Assembly (NCBI GenBank): GCA_021847645.1
Contig: JAJZQG010000061.1
Coordinates: 1 to 39,436 of the forward strand
Direction: 5' to 3'
Source of the DNA: Myxococcales bacterium
GTDB taxonomy: Bacteria > Myxococcota_A > Polyangia > Polyangiales > Polyangiaceae
Length of the DNA: 39,436 nucleotides
The notes under the pieces were generated by a model. That model was not told the origin of the DNA. It was given only the letters and a program-made list of their open reading frames with translations, and searched no databases. The translations under genes were made by a program, and so were the position numbers. The stretch's first letter is position 1; each line of letters opens with the position of its first letter. Of this stretch, positions 25,309-37,078 are shown piece by piece.

Positions 25309-25998
25309 TCAGTCGAAGTCCTCGATCTTCCAGACGCCGTGCTCGCGCACCAGCTGCACGGTGCCACCCGCTCCGAACGGCATCGTGGCCCGACCGCCTA
25401 CCACCTCGAACGTGGCCGTGGGCAGCGCGCTCTTGACCGCCGAGACGGTGCGCTGGATGTCCTCCTTTTGCGCGCCCTCCCACGTTTCCTTCAGCTTATT
25501 GGCGTCCAACCCGGGCCTCTTCGCGTCGGGCACGAACCTCATGAGCACGTCGTAGCGCCCGCGCTCGAACGCCCGCACGAACGCCTGCACCGCCCGCTGC
25601 GGCGTGGCCTGCGAATACAGGTCGATCGCCGAGCTGTCGACGTGCCAATGCCCCCCTTCGTACACGAGCAGCAGCGTCTGGCCGTCCGCCGTGCTCACGG
25701 TGGCCGTCACGTTGGCCGGCGAGGCTGGGCGCGAGAGGGCTTGCGCGATCTCCTTCATCTCCGACGGGTTCTCGCGGACCATTCGGCGGAATGCATCGAG
25801 TGGAATTTCGCGCCGCGCGTCATCGCTAAGCAGCTGGTAGGCCTCGTCGACCTTGCCCGTGTCCAGATCCTGCGCGTACGTGCGGAGGGTCTCCTGGGGC
25901 CCCATCACCTGCGCGGCGCCGCCCCCGCAGCCGGCGACGAGCGCCGCCGCATACAAGGCGCACGCCCCCATCTGCCACGTTCGTCGTTCCGTTCCCAT
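25309..25998 (-). CDS. Lipoprotein with two NTF2/DUF4878-like modules
   Basis: ATG 25998 gives 229 residues with lipobox VAGC (C24). The mature part starts with ETLRTYAQDLDTGKVDEAYQLL, the typical first helix of DUF4878 / NTF2-like lipoproteins, and repeats the theme at RAVQAFVRAFERGRYDVLM. Each is followed by a short beta sheet (TLLLVYEGGHWHVDS; TVQLVREHGVWKIEDFD). It is first in a minus-strand run, 29 nt upstream of the HisH-like gene, so the two are probably co-transcribed. An in-frame start at 26037 would add a basic extension in front of the signal and is less likely. Confidence 0.8.
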   Translation of the reverse strand: MGTERRTWQMGACALYAAALVAGCGGGAAQVMGPQETLRTYAQDLDTGKVDEAYQLLSDDARREIPLDAFRRMVRENPSEMKEIAQALSRPASPANVTATVSTADGQTLLLVYEGGHWHVDSSAIDLYSQATPQRAVQAFVRAFERGRYDVLMRFVPDAKRPGLDANKLKETWEGAQKEDIQRTVSAVKSALPTATFEVVGGRATMPFGAGGTVQLVREHGVWKIEDFD

Positions 25999-26187
25999 GC
26001 TGCGTCGCATGCTGGTCCAGACGACTCGCCGGGGCAAGCCGGGAAGTTGCTCGGCTCCGTCCGCCTCCTGCGCCGCACGTCTCCGCGCGCCCGAACGTCG
26101 AGCCCAGCCTCACGCGGGCCGCGAGGCCGCAACAGGTGCCACCGGCCTCCTGGCCTTGGCCGTGCGCACGCCAATCCGCGGCGCCAT

Positions 26188-26395
26188 TTCCCCTATTCTG
26201 GTTCCCCTATTCTGGTTCCCCTGTTCTGGTTCCCCTGTTCTGGTTCCCCTGTTCTGGTTCCCCTATTCTGGTTCCCCTGTTCTGGTTCCCCTGTTCTGGT
26301 TCCACTGTTCTGGTTCCCCTATTCTGGTTCCCCTGTTCTGGTTCCCCTGTTCTGGTTCCCCTGTTCTGGTTCCCCTGTTCTGGTTCCCCTGTTCC
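26188..26395 (+). repeat. Tandem array of a 14-nt repeat, about 15 copies, upstream of lon
   Basis: The unit TTCCCCTGTTCTGG is repeated head-to-tail from 26188 to 26395 (14.9 copies). A variants (TTCCCCTATTCTGG) are units 1, 2, 6 and 10; unit 9 has TTCCACTG; the rest are identical; unit 15 is cut at TTCCCCTGTTCC. All are exactly 14 nt, so the array is out of frame from copy to copy and is not coding. The reverse strand has GGGG every 14 nt. The array lies between the divergent lipoprotein gene (start 25998) and lon (start 26507). Confidence 0.97.
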
Positions 26396-26414
26396 TAGTT
26401 CCTAGTTCCTAGTT
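26390..26414 (+). repeat. Dispersed GTTCCT/CCTAGTT repeat, copy 3
   Basis: Directly after the 14-nt array the sequence CTGTTCCTAG is followed by two more TTCCTAG words and then TTTTCCC. It shares the TGTTCCTAGTTCCTAGTT core with copies at 72-97 and 9029-9055. The remaining bases of the gap, 25999-26187 and 26415-26506, show nothing clear; the lon promoter should lie here, but no convincing -35/-10 pair or heat-shock element was seen. Confidence 0.6.
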
Positions 26415-26506
26415 TTCCCACGCGACAGCGCGGGCTGAAGACTCCCTCCTCGAGGGCCTTCCGCGGGGGCCTCGCCGTGGCGCCACTGCCGTACTAGGGT
26501 TGCGGC

Positions 26507-28885
<2,379 letters not shown>

Positions 28886-28906
28886 GATCCATGCTACCGT
28901 CGTAGC

Positions 28907-29818
28907 GTGACCGACATCCGTTCAGCGACCCCTCCCCCGCTCGACCTGCAACCCACCACCCATGCCTTCCGCACCCGTGACGGCGTGCGCCTGCACGTCG
29001 AGTCGCGCGGCGCCGGCCCCACCATGCTGCTGTGCAACGGGCTGTTCTGCTCCACCCACTACTTCGTGCCCTGGTGGAACCACTTCTCCCGCGACTACCG
29101 CCTCGTGCAGTTCGACTACCGCGGGCACGGCCGCAGCGACGACACCCCCGACCCCTCCAAGATGAGCATCCGGCTGCTGACCGACGATGCCGAGCAGATC
29201 ATGGACGCGACCTGCCCGCGCAAGACGATCCTCGTGGGCCACAGCATGGGCGTGCGCATCGCTCTGGAGCTGTACGCACGCCAGCCCGAGCGCGTCTCGG
29301 CCCTCGTGCTGCTGTGCGGAAGCGCCTTCGACTCGCTCGGGCCGGTCATCAGCCGCTTCCCGCTGCGCAACTACGTGCTCGCGTCCCTCATGATCGGCGG
29401 CCACGTCACACCCGTCGCCCGCATGATCAAGCACGGCGTCATCCAGGCCGACCTGGTCGCCAAGGTCGCGTACCTGGTTGGAGGCATGAGCCGCAAGCTC
29501 ACCCCCCGCGAGCCCATCGACGGCCTGATGGCCAACCTCGACCGTCTGGACGTGCGCGTGATGCCGCCCCTGGCCCGCTCGTACATCCGTCATTCGGCCA
29601 AGAAGCTGCTCAAGCACGTGGACGTTCCCACGCTCTTTCTGGTGGGCGAGAAGGACACGCTCGCGCTGCCGTCGCACGCGCGCAAGGTCACGCGGATGCT
29701 TCCCCACGGCGAGCCGTACGTGGTACGCGGGTGCACGCACCTCGCTCCGGTCGAACGGCCTGACGAGGTCCACAGCACAGTCGAATCGTTTCTCGCTCGC
29801 CATCACCTGCACGCATGA
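28907..29818 (+). CDS. Alpha/beta-fold hydrolase
   Basis: This is a 303-residue protein, GTG start. Strand and oxyanion region LLCNGLFCSTHYF, then FDYRGHGRSDD, the nucleophile elbow GHSMG (S113), the acid in FLVGEKDTL (D250) and the His in GCTHLAPVERP (H278) complete the triad. This is the hydrolase layout of meta-cleavage or haloperoxidase type; the substrate cannot be read from sequence. It starts 22 nt after lon and ends in an ATGA overlap with the next lipoprotein gene, so lon, hydrolase and lipoprotein may be one transcript. Confidence 0.9.
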   Translation: MTDIRSATPPPLDLQPTTHAFRTRDGVRLHVESRGAGPTMLLCNGLFCSTHYFVPWWNHFSRDYRLVQFDYRGHGRSDDTPDPSKMSIRLLTDDAEQIMDATCPRKTILVGHSMGVRIALELYARQPERVSALVLLCGSAFDSLGPVISRFPLRNYVLASLMIGGHVTPVARMIKHGVIQADLVAKVAYLVGGMSRKLTPREPIDGLMANLDRLDVRVMPPLARSYIRHSAKKLLKHVDVPTLFLVGEKDTLALPSHARKVTRMLPHGEPYVVRGCTHLAPVERPDEVHSTVESFLARHHLHA

Positions 29819-30879
29819 TCCGCATCTCTGCCGTCGTCATCGCGGTCGCACTGCTGCCGGCCTGCTCCGCGGCCCAGCGCTCGCCCGCTGCGTCCCCTTC
29901 CCCGCGATCCGCCGCGCCGGTACCTGCCGCCTCCGCGTCCCCGTCGCAGCCCGCGGCCACGATCGCCACAGCATCGGCGTCCTCCGACACCGACGAAGAC
30001 GACACCGACGAGGCTGCTGCGCCTGCGCGTCCTTCCACGGCTCCGGCCATTCCGACGCCTTCGTATGTCGCCCACCCGGTCGCGTTCGAGCGGCCCTACA
30101 AGCTCGGCCTGCGCGAGCACCTGGCGGACAAGGATCTGGCGCGCGACGACGAGCAGGAGCTTGCCCGATGGAACGAAGGCGGACGGCGGGAGCGATGGCA
30201 CCCGCAGCCGCGGGTCGTCGTGGACAACGTGCGCGTGCAGGGCAAGGCGAGCGCGAGCGCGGTGCTGCGCGAGGCGCGCAAGAACGGCTACTGGGTCATT
30301 CGCCGCTGCTACGCCCCAGCCTTGCCGGCCGACCAGCAGCTGCACGGCAAGCTCTCGATGCGGCTCACGCTGCAGGCGAACGGCAAGGTCAGCGCCGCGG
30401 CGATCACCGGCCGGCCGACGCTCGAAGACAAGGACGTGCTCGCGTGCATGCGCAAGTCGTTCCGCGGCGTGGAGCTGGTCAGGACGCACGGGGGCACCGC
30501 GAAGGTCACCCTCGACATCATGGTCAACCCGGGCGACGCGCCGATGAAGGCGATCGAAGACCCGCCGGTGACCGGCGGAAGCGGCGTGCTCGATCCCGCG
30601 GTGGTGCAAGCGCTGGTCGCGGCAGGCGCCGGTGCCGCCGCGCAGCGCTGCTACGAGGACGGGGTGCGTCGTGTTCCGGGGCTGTGGGGGCGCCTGACCC
30701 TGCGCGCCGATGTCTCGCCCGACGGCCTGATCGGGTCGCTGGTCGAGACCGAGTCCACCTTTCCCGACCCTGCCACGACCAGCTGCATCGTCGACGCGAT
30801 CAGGGCGGTGCGCCTGCCGCAGCCAAAAGGCGGAGAGCTGCGCCTGGTGATCCCGCTGCGCCTGGGGACACCGGGCTAG
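29815..30879 (+). CDS. Lipoprotein with two AgmX/PglI C-terminal-type domains
   Basis: This 354-residue lipoprotein has lipobox LPAC (C17), followed by about 60 residues of Ala/Ser/Pro/Thr linker with an acidic DTDEDDTDE patch. Two copies of the AgmX/PglI (TonB-C-like) domain follow. The first is VIRRCYAPALP, LSMRLTLQANGKVSAAAITG, DKDVLACMRKSF. The second is AQRCYEDGVRR, GRLTLRADVSPDGLIGSLVE, TTSCIVDAIRAVRLP. Each has the Cys-Tyr and late Cys pair of the family. In Myxococcus xanthus AgmX/PglI proteins are linked to gliding and the envelope, but most members here are uncharacterised. It overlaps the upstream hydrolase gene by 4 nt. Confidence 0.85.
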   Translation: MIRISAVVIAVALLPACSAAQRSPAASPSPRSAAPVPAASASPSQPAATIATASASSDTDEDDTDEAAAPARPSTAPAIPTPSYVAHPVAFERPYKLGLREHLADKDLARDDEQELARWNEGGRRERWHPQPRVVVDNVRVQGKASASAVLREARKNGYWVIRRCYAPALPADQQLHGKLSMRLTLQANGKVSAAAITGRPTLEDKDVLACMRKSFRGVELVRTHGGTAKVTLDIMVNPGDAPMKAIEDPPVTGGSGVLDPAVVQALVAAGAGAAAQRCYEDGVRRVPGLWGRLTLRADVSPDGLIGSLVETESTFPDPATTSCIVDAIRAVRLPQPKGGELRLVIPLRLGTPG

Positions 30880-30967
30880 GGCGTTTCCCACGCACGCGCT
30901 CTCCCGTCCTCGCCGATCCGCGCTCCGGCTCGTGCGCGCCGGGCGCATGCGCTACAACTGCTCAGCC

Positions 30968-31321
30968 ATGGACGACGCCGAAGACCCCGAGCTCGACAAG
31001 CCCGCGCACGTCCGCTTCATCCGACGCGAGATCGGCGTCGCCAGCGACGAGCACTTCGATCGGATGGACTTCGCGATGCGCGCGCTGCGCCTCGCCAGGC
31101 CGCAGGGCATGACGGTCGCGGTCTTCGAGGCGCGCTCGCACGTGTACAGCGAGTCGGGGCTCGATCTTCGACGCGGTCCGGATGCCACCTGGGGAATCCT
31201 CGCCGTGCCGCCCCATGCGTCGCGCGAGGACATCGCCGTGGCGGTCGTGCGCTTGGCCGGCCGCGCCCACGATCCCTACGTGCTCGACGTGATCCTCTCG
31301 CGTGACACGTCCGAGGCCTGA
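30968..31321 (+). CDS. Small conserved hypothetical, coupled to ureohydrolase
   Basis: ATG 30968 gives 117 residues; an in-frame start at 30932 exists. It is soluble, with an acidic N-terminus (MDDAEDPELDKP) and a mixed alpha/beta body (VRFIRREIGVASDEHFDRMD, AVFEARSHVYSESGLDLRRG, TWGILAVPPHASREDIAVAV, YVLDVILSRD). I do not recognise the family. It ends 4 nt before the ATG of the agmatinase-like gene, so the two are almost certainly co-transcribed. Confidence 0.65.
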   Translation: MDDAEDPELDKPAHVRFIRREIGVASDEHFDRMDFAMRALRLARPQGMTVAVFEARSHVYSESGLDLRRGPDATWGILAVPPHASREDIAVAVVRLAGRAHDPYVLDVILSRDTSEA

Positions 31322-31325
31322 CCCG

Positions 31326-32339
31326 ATGACCCTTGCCGACTTCGATCCCAACGCCGAGGCCGCGTATGACGGCCTGTTCGGTCTGCCCACCGCTCCCCAC
31401 GAGGCGCGCGTGCTCGTCGTGCCCGTGCCGTTCGACGCGACCACGTCCTATCGCCGGGGCGCGGCGGTCGGCCCCGGCGCGATCCTGCGCGCGAGCTGGC
31501 AGGTCGACCTGCACGACATCGAGACGGGCGATCCCTGGCAAGCCGGCATCGCGATGCTCGACGTCCCGAGCGAGGTTCTCGCGTGGAACGAGCAGGCTCG
31601 CTCGGCGGTTGACCAGGCACGGGCCGGCGGGCACGACGCGGCCGGCATCGCCCGCGTCGACAGCCTGTCGGAGAGCGTGACGCGCTGGGTGGCCGGTCAG
31701 ACACGCCGCGCGTGGGACGCCGGGCGCATCGTCGGCATCGTGGGCGGCGACCACGCTTGCCCGCTCGGTGCGATCGCGGTGGCAGCCGAGCGCGAGCCTG
31801 GGCTGGGCGTTTTGCACATCGACGCGCACGCTGACTTGCGGGTCGGCTTCGAGGGCTTCGAGCAGTCGCACGCGAGCATCATGCACAACGTGCTGGCGCG
31901 CTGCCCCGGCGTGCGCAAGCTGGTGCAGGTCGGCGTGCGCGACTTGTGCGCCCAGGAAGCCGCCGCGATCCACACTTCCAACGGCAGGATCCGCACGTTC
32001 TTCGACGTGGCGATCGCCGCGCGGCAGCTGCAAGGCGAGAGCTTCGCGTCGGTCGTGCGGGACATCGTGGCGGAGCTGCCCGACCGCGTGTGGGTCTCCT
32101 TCGACATCGACGGACTCGAGCCGTCGCTGTGCCCGTCGACGGGAACGCCCGTGCCCGGCGGGTTGACGTTCCAGCAGGCGTGCTACCTGCTGTCAGCCGT
32201 GGCGAGAGCGGGCAGGCGCGTCGTGGGGTTCGACCTGTGCGAGGTGGCCGGCCCGGCCCAGGGGGACGGCATCGACGCGATCGTGGGTGCCCGCGTGCTC
32301 TACAAGCTCATCGGCTGGTCGCTCGTGTCGCGCGCTTGA
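31326..32339 (+). CDS. Agmatinase/arginase-family ureohydrolase
   Basis: The product has 337 residues from ATG 31326; a GTG at 31302 would overlap the upstream gene. All six manganese ligands are present: H143 in VGGDHAC, D166, H168 and D170 in HIDAHADLR, D260 and D262 in SFDIDGLEP. The stretch after DAHAD (EGFEQSHASIMHNVL) and the ends CPSTGTPVPGGL and GARVLYKLIG place it in an agmatinase-like branch rather than classical arginase. It hydrolyses a guanidino substrate, releasing urea; agmatine giving putrescine is the likeliest guess. No polyamine genes are nearby. Confidence 0.9.
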   Translation: MTLADFDPNAEAAYDGLFGLPTAPHEARVLVVPVPFDATTSYRRGAAVGPGAILRASWQVDLHDIETGDPWQAGIAMLDVPSEVLAWNEQARSAVDQARAGGHDAAGIARVDSLSESVTRWVAGQTRRAWDAGRIVGIVGGDHACPLGAIAVAAEREPGLGVLHIDAHADLRVGFEGFEQSHASIMHNVLARCPGVRKLVQVGVRDLCAQEAAAIHTSNGRIRTFFDVAIAARQLQGESFASVVRDIVAELPDRVWVSFDIDGLEPSLCPSTGTPVPGGLTFQQACYLLSAVARAGRRVVGFDLCEVAGPAQGDGIDAIVGARVLYKLIGWSLVSRA

Positions 32340-32462
32340 CGCCCGATCCCGAGGCCGATCGCCCGCCCCGCCCGCGCTGGCGCTCCTGCCGTCCCCACGG
32401 ATTTCGACCCCGTGGCGAGAACCGCTTTGGCAATCCGGATTGTCGTGGTAGGCCAGCTTCAA

Positions 32463-33401
32463 ATGGGAGCGCCGAGTGATCTAGCCCCTTGGGCGAGCGA
32501 CGTCCGGGCAAAAAACAAGAAGCTGATCGTGACCCTGCGCCGCGGTCTGGACTTCAACGGGGTGATGAATCTGCTCAAGTCGCAGGACCTGTCCAACATC
32601 AAGGCCTTCAAGGTTCCAGGCTCCATCGGGCTGTCCGGGCTCAAGGCCCTGCTGGCCAGCGGCCGCTGCAAGTCTCTCACCTCGCTGTCGCTCAACGGGT
32701 TCGCCGACGCCGACGATGCGGTCGACCTGGTGTTCGACACCGCCTCGATGGCCAAGCTGACCGTGCTCAAGGTCTCGGGCGTGTCCGACGCGATCGACAC
32801 GCGCCTGGCGCGCGGCGACTTCGTCGATTCGTTGCGCCAGCTCGAGATCCGGCACAGCCCCGAGCTCACCTCGCTCGATCGGTACTTCGGCAGCCCGCGC
32901 ATCGGCGCACTTCGATTCCTGACGATCCACCACACCGGTCTGGCCGACGCCGCCGCGCTGTTCGACAACCCCGCGGCCTCCAAGCTCTTGTCGCTGACGC
33001 TCGCCCGCTGCGAGTTCGACGCCGAGACCGTGGAAGACCTCATGAACTCGCGCCACCTCGATTCCCTGCGCAAGCTCAACCTCTCGTACAACCGTGAGGA
33101 CGATGTCGTGGGCGCGATCTACAAGCTCCTGCGCACGCGCCGTCTGCGGGGCCTCGAGTCCCTGGCCCTGTGCGGTTGCGAGATCGAGGGCTTCGACTGG
33201 CACCGCGTCGACTTCCCCGAGCTGCGTCTGCTCGACCTGCGCGAAAACCCCCTGAGCCTCGACGAGATCCTCGAGATCATCGACGCTCCTGGCCTGCCCG
33301 GCCTCTCGCAGCTCGTGGTCAGCTCCCCCGAAGACAGCCTGCCCTCCCACCTCGATCGCCGCATCGTCATCGACGATCGCAGACCTGCTTGGAACCGATG
33401 A
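32463..33401 (+). CDS. Leucine-rich-repeat protein
   Basis: ATG 32463 gives 312 residues; GTG 32412 would add 17. From about residue 40 it carries irregular leucine-rich repeats of the ribonuclease-inhibitor-like kind seen in bacterial TIGR02996-type proteins: [141 protein letters not shown]. There is no signal peptide or anchor, so it is cytosolic, probably a protein-binding solenoid. It stands 123 nt after the ureohydrolase gene. Confidence 0.8.
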   Translation: MGAPSDLAPWASDVRAKNKKLIVTLRRGLDFNGVMNLLKSQDLSNIKAFKVPGSIGLSGLKALLASGRCKSLTSLSLNGFADADDAVDLVFDTASMAKLTVLKVSGVSDAIDTRLARGDFVDSLRQLEIRHSPELTSLDRYFGSPRIGALRFLTIHHTGLADAAALFDNPAASKLLSLTLARCEFDAETVEDLMNSRHLDSLRKLNLSYNREDDVVGAIYKLLRTRRLRGLESLALCGCEIEGFDWHRVDFPELRLLDLRENPLSLDEILEIIDAPGLPGLSQLVVSSPEDSLPSHLDRRIVIDDRRPAWNR

Positions 33402-33405
33402 TGCC

Positions 33406-33423
33406 CGGGCCCTTCCCGGCCCG
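33406..33423. terminator. Weak hairpin after LRR gene
   Basis: CGGGCC (33406-33411) and GGCCCG (33418-33423) pair around a 6-nt loop, directly after the stop at 33401. There is no T-tract, so termination is uncertain. Confidence 0.3.
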
Positions 33424-33504
33424 CCGCGCTGCCCTGCCAACACGCTTCTCGACTGTGCTCGCGCGCCTGCTCCTGCAACGCGCGCCCCTGCTCCGGAGGT
33501 CGAC

Positions 33505-35100
33505 ATGGACACACACGCCGTGATGTGGGACCGCTACAAGAGCTACTTCGTTGCCCACCCGTCGATCGGGTTGTGGATGGACGTCAGCCGCATGAGGTTC
33601 GGCGCTCACCTCTTCGACGAGATGAGCGGTCCGGTGTCCAAGGCGCTCGACGCGATGGCCGAGCTCGAGGCCGGCGCCATCGCCAACCCCGACGAGAACC
33701 GTCGCGTGGGCCACTACTGGCTGCGCGCTCCCGAGCTCGCGCCCGACGCCGAGACTCGCACCGCCATCGAATCCACCACCGCGCGCGTCAAGGAGTTCGC
33801 CGCCGACATCCACGCGGGCCACATCAAGCCGCCGTCGGCCGACCGGTTCCGCATCGTGCTGCACATCGGCATTGGTGGCTCGGCGCTCGGCCCCCAGCTG
33901 CTGGACTGCGCCGTCAGCAGCCCGCGCGACGCCATGCAGGTCTACTTCCTGGACAACACCGATCCGGACGGCATCGATCGGGTGCTGGGCACCATCGGCA
34001 CCGAGCGCCTGCGCGAGACGCTGGTGCTGGTAGTCTCCAAGTCGGGCGGCACCAAGGAGACGCACAACGGCATGCTCGAGGTCGAGCAGGCCTACCGTGC
34101 GCAGGGCCTGGAGTTCGCCAAGCACGCGGTGGCGGTGACCTCCCACGGCAGCGCCCTGTCGATCACGGCCAAGCATCAGGGCTGGGTCGCCGAGTTTCCG
34201 ATGTGGTCCTGGGTCGGCGGCCGCACGAGCGTCACCTCGGCCGTGGGCTTGCTGCCCGCCGCGCTGCAGGGCTTCGACATCGACGCGTTCCTCGGCGGCG
34301 CGCGAGACTGCGACGCCATCACGCGCTCGCGCGACCCGCGCACCAACCCGGCCATGATGCTCGCCCTCATGTGGCTGCACGCGCGCTCGGCCGGCATCGC
34401 CAAGGACATGGTCGTGCTCCCGTACAAGGACCGCCTCGCGCTGCTCACGCGCTACCTGCAGCAGCTCGTCATGGAGTCCCTGGGCAAGGGCCGCGACCTC
34501 GGCGGCAACGTGGTGCACCAGGGCATCGCCGTCTACGGCAACAAGGGCTCCACCGACCAGCACGCTTACGTGCAGCAGCTGCGCGAGGGCGCCAACAACT
34601 TCTTCGTCACGTTCGTCGACGTGCTGCGCGATCGCGACGACGGCTCGATCCAGGTCGAGCCCGGCGTGACCTCCGGCGACTACCTGCTGGGCTTTTTCCT
34701 CGGCACGCGCGAGGCGCTCTTCGAGAACGATCGCGAGTCGATGACCATCACCATCTCCGAGGTCTCGCCCCGCACGCTGGGCGTGCTCGTCGCCCTCTAC
34801 GAGCGCGCCGTCGGCTTCTACGCGTCGCTCGTGGGCATCAACGCCTACCACCAGCCCGGCGTCGAGGCCGGCAAGAAGGCCGCCGGCGTGGTCATCTCGC
34901 TGCAGCGCAAGCTGCTGCAGTACCTCGACGACAACCGCGGTACGCTGTTCACCGTGGACCAGCTCGTGGCTGCCACCGAGTCCACCGCTCAGATCGAGGC
35001 GGCCTTCAAGATCCTCGAGCACCTCGCGGCCAACCCGGATCGCAAGATCGTACGCCAGGACGGCACGGGCCCGTTCGACGCGCGCTACGGCGTTGCATGA
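33505..35100 (+). CDS. pgi: Glucose-6-phosphate isomerase
   Basis: This is a 531-residue phosphoglucose isomerase. Signature regions are [27 protein letters not shown] (sugar-phosphate loop), [13 protein letters not shown], the catalytic His and neighbours in [17 protein letters not shown] and the C-terminal [15 protein letters not shown] with the catalytic Lys. It interconverts glucose-6-phosphate and fructose-6-phosphate in the cytoplasm. GGAGG (33495-33499) 5 nt before the ATG fixes the start. The stop overlaps the next start as ATGA, so the lipoprotein L,D-transpeptidase is co-translated with it. Confidence 0.97.
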   Translation: MDTHAVMWDRYKSYFVAHPSIGLWMDVSRMRFGAHLFDEMSGPVSKALDAMAELEAGAIANPDENRRVGHYWLRAPELAPDAETRTAIESTTARVKEFAADIHAGHIKPPSADRFRIVLHIGIGGSALGPQLLDCAVSSPRDAMQVYFLDNTDPDGIDRVLGTIGTERLRETLVLVVSKSGGTKETHNGMLEVEQAYRAQGLEFAKHAVAVTSHGSALSITAKHQGWVAEFPMWSWVGGRTSVTSAVGLLPAALQGFDIDAFLGGARDCDAITRSRDPRTNPAMMLALMWLHARSAGIAKDMVVLPYKDRLALLTRYLQQLVMESLGKGRDLGGNVVHQGIAVYGNKGSTDQHAYVQQLREGANNFFVTFVDVLRDRDDGSIQVEPGVTSGDYLLGFFLGTREALFENDRESMTITISEVSPRTLGVLVALYERAVGFYASLVGINAYHQPGVEAGKKAAGVVISLQRKLLQYLDDNRGTLFTVDQLVAATESTAQIEAAFKILEHLAANPDRKIVRQDGTGPFDARYGVA

Positions 35101-36725
35101 TGCGCAGGCTCGTCGCGCTCGCCGCGTTGATGGCGACCGCGTCGTGCGGCGCGCAGTCGGTCACCGCACCCGAACCCGCGCGCGAGCCGCCGCTCGCTTC
35201 CGCGTCCGCTCCTTCCACCTCGCCACCACCGCCCGACGCCGCCGTCGATCCGCCCGCCGACGCTGCCGTCGACGCACTCGAGGCCGACGCGGCCGCCGAC
35301 GGTTCGCCCACGGCTCCTGACGCAACCGCAGCGGCGACCGACGCTCGCCCCGAGATCGGCTCGCTCGGCTACATCACGTGGATCTACCGAGGCGCCTCGC
35401 GCGCCGGACAGCCCATCGGCTTCATCCGTCCGGGCACCGCGGTCACGCTCGCCAGCACCACGGCCGTTGCCGGCGCGGGATGCGGTGGCGCGCGCTGGTA
35501 CGCGGTCGAGCCGCGCGGCTTCGTGTGCGCCGACTCGTCCACCACGCTCAACCTGGCCGATCCGCTCTACGCTGCGCTGCACCAGCTCATTCCGCCGCCG
35601 GATCGCTTTCCCTCGTATCGCTATGCGTACTCGCTCGGCGCGCCCATGTACGGCCGCATCCCGTCGCGGCAGGAGCAGCAGGCGGCCGAGCGCAAGTTCT
35701 TCCCGCTCGACAAGCTCGTGCGCGACCGCAAGCCGCGCTCGGGCTACGAGGAGCTCGCCACCAGCGAGATCCTGCACGGCGACGATCCGGTGCCATCGTT
35801 GTTCGCCGGCGGCGCCGAGGCCCCGCGCATGCACGGCTTCGACAAGGGCCTGGTGCGCAGGACCATCCCCGAGGGCTCGCTCATGTCGTTCGTCGCGGCC
35901 TTCGAGGCCGAAGGACGCACCTGGCTGCTCACGCCTGATCTGACGCTCGTGCCCTCGGATCGTGTGCGTCCGTTCCGCGTCACGTCGTTTCACGGCGTGG
36001 AGATCGGCGGCGAGGTGCAGCTGCCGCTGGCCTGGACCCGGGGCACGCCCAAGCCCAAGTTTCGCCGCGGCGACGACGGCAAGCTCACCGAGTCGAGCGA
36101 CACCTGGCCGCCTCGCACGGTCGTGCTGCTCACGGGCCAGAGCGTGCAGCAGGGCGCGCTGACGTTCCTCGAGACGCGCGAGCCGGGCGTGTTCGTCCGC
36201 GACGCGGATGCGTCGGTCGTGCGGGTACCCGATCCGATGCCGACCAGGGTGGCCGACGACGAGAAGTGGATCGACTTTTCGATCGGCAAGGGCACCTTCA
36301 CGCTGTGGGTGGGAAAGACGCCGGTGTTCAGCACGCTGGCGTCGCCCGGTGCGGGGTCGACGCCGCCGCGCGGCAACATGACCAACGAGGAGCTGGTGCG
36401 CGGCAGCCACACGCCGTTGGGCATCTACCGCATCGAGTACAAGACGCGCACGACCACGATGAGCCCGGAGGCCACGCCCAATCCCGAGAAGCACTGGATC
36501 GCGGATGTCGGGTACACGCAGTACTTCCGGCCTCCGTTCGCGATCCACATGGCGTACTGGCACGAGGACTTCGGCAACCCGAAGAGCGGCGGGTGCATCA
36601 ACCTGTCGCCGCAAGATGCGAGGCGGGTGTTCGAGTGGACCGCGCCGTCGGTTCCGGACGAGTGGTCGGGCGCGGCGAGCTACGCCGCGAACGGGCTGGG
36701 GACGAAGGTGGTGATACGGCGGTAG
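35097..36725 (+). CDS. Lipoprotein L,D-transpeptidase (YkuD family)
   Basis: This 542-residue lipoprotein (ATG 35097, or the next ATG at 35100) has lipobox TASC (C17), then a long Ala/Pro/Asp linker. Residues about 85-150 look like an SH3-type module ([40 protein letters not shown]). The C-terminal domain (about 400-542) contains the YkuD catalytic signature: H484 in FAIHMAYWH, then SGGCINLS with nucleophile C500. Family members form 3-3 peptidoglycan cross-links or attach lipoproteins to peptidoglycan in the periplasm. Its ATG overlaps the pgi stop. The frame is also open far upstream through pgi, but that part is a shadow. Confidence 0.92.
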   Translation: MMRRLVALAALMATASCGAQSVTAPEPAREPPLASASAPSTSPPPPDAAVDPPADAAVDALEADAAADGSPTAPDATAAATDARPEIGSLGYITWIYRGASRAGQPIGFIRPGTAVTLASTTAVAGAGCGGARWYAVEPRGFVCADSSTTLNLADPLYAALHQLIPPPDRFPSYRYAYSLGAPMYGRIPSRQEQQAAERKFFPLDKLVRDRKPRSGYEELATSEILHGDDPVPSLFAGGAEAPRMHGFDKGLVRRTIPEGSLMSFVAAFEAEGRTWLLTPDLTLVPSDRVRPFRVTSFHGVEIGGEVQLPLAWTRGTPKPKFRRGDDGKLTESSDTWPPRTVVLLTGQSVQQGALTFLETREPGVFVRDADASVVRVPDPMPTRVADDEKWIDFSIGKGTFTLWVGKTPVFSTLASPGAGSTPPRGNMTNEELVRGSHTPLGIYRIEYKTRTTTMSPEATPNPEKHWIADVGYTQYFRPPFAIHMAYWHEDFGNPKSGGCINLSPQDARRVFEWTAPSVPDEWSGAASYAANGLGTKVVIRR

Positions 36726-36728
36726 GGA

Positions 36729-36866
36729 CGCTTGCCTGCCGCGGCCTGGCTCGTTCACATCGATGCGCAACCGCGGCGGCCGCGTCCGCGCTTGCCTGCC
36801 GCGGCCTGGCTCGTTCACATCGATGCGCAACCGCGGCGGCCGCGTCCGCGCTTGCCTGCCGCGGCC
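36729..36866 (+). repeat. 60-bp tandem repeat, 2.3 copies
   Basis: Bases 36729-36788 and 36789-36848 are identical except at the first base or two, and a third partial copy runs to about 36866 before diverging. The period of 60 is a multiple of 3. One + frame would read it as a 20-residue repeat containing AWLVHIDAQPRR, and that frame continues into the VapB-like gene with no stop, but no start context or protein logic supports it as a leader. The rest of the gap to 37082 contains a short hairpin (AGCCCGG-cag-CCGGGCT, 36921-36937) and the promoter below. Confidence 0.9.
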
Positions 36867-37047
36867 TCCGGTGTTCACCACGACGCGTCCGAAAGGCCAC
36901 GGCAGGCGGCTTCGCCGGAAAGCCCGGCAGCCGGGCTCATGGTGTCGATGCGACGGCGGGAGCGCGCGGCTTCGGTAGGCCGAGGCTCCGCCGAGCCGCG
37001 TCCGGTTGTGGACGCGCTCGGCCTGGCTCGTCGCGAGCGACGACGGA

Positions 37048-37078
37048 TTGACGGGCCGGCGGCCCACGGTAGGATAAT
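37048..37078 (+). promoter_or_regulatory. Possible promoter of the VapBC-like pair
   Basis: TTGACG (37048-37053) and GATAAT (37073-37078) are 19 nt apart; the latter lies only 4 nt before the ATG at 37083, so a transcript from it would be leaderless or start just inside the gene. It is among the few AT-rich -10-like words in the region. Confidence 0.4.

Noticed and set aside
26188..26395. CRISPR array
   Set aside because: Units are 14 nt, directly adjacent without spacers, and no cas genes are present.
33525..35096. Upstream extension of the L,D-transpeptidase frame through pgi
   Set aside because: The frame is open only because of codon bias in pgi. The real protein starts with a lipoprotein signal at 35097.
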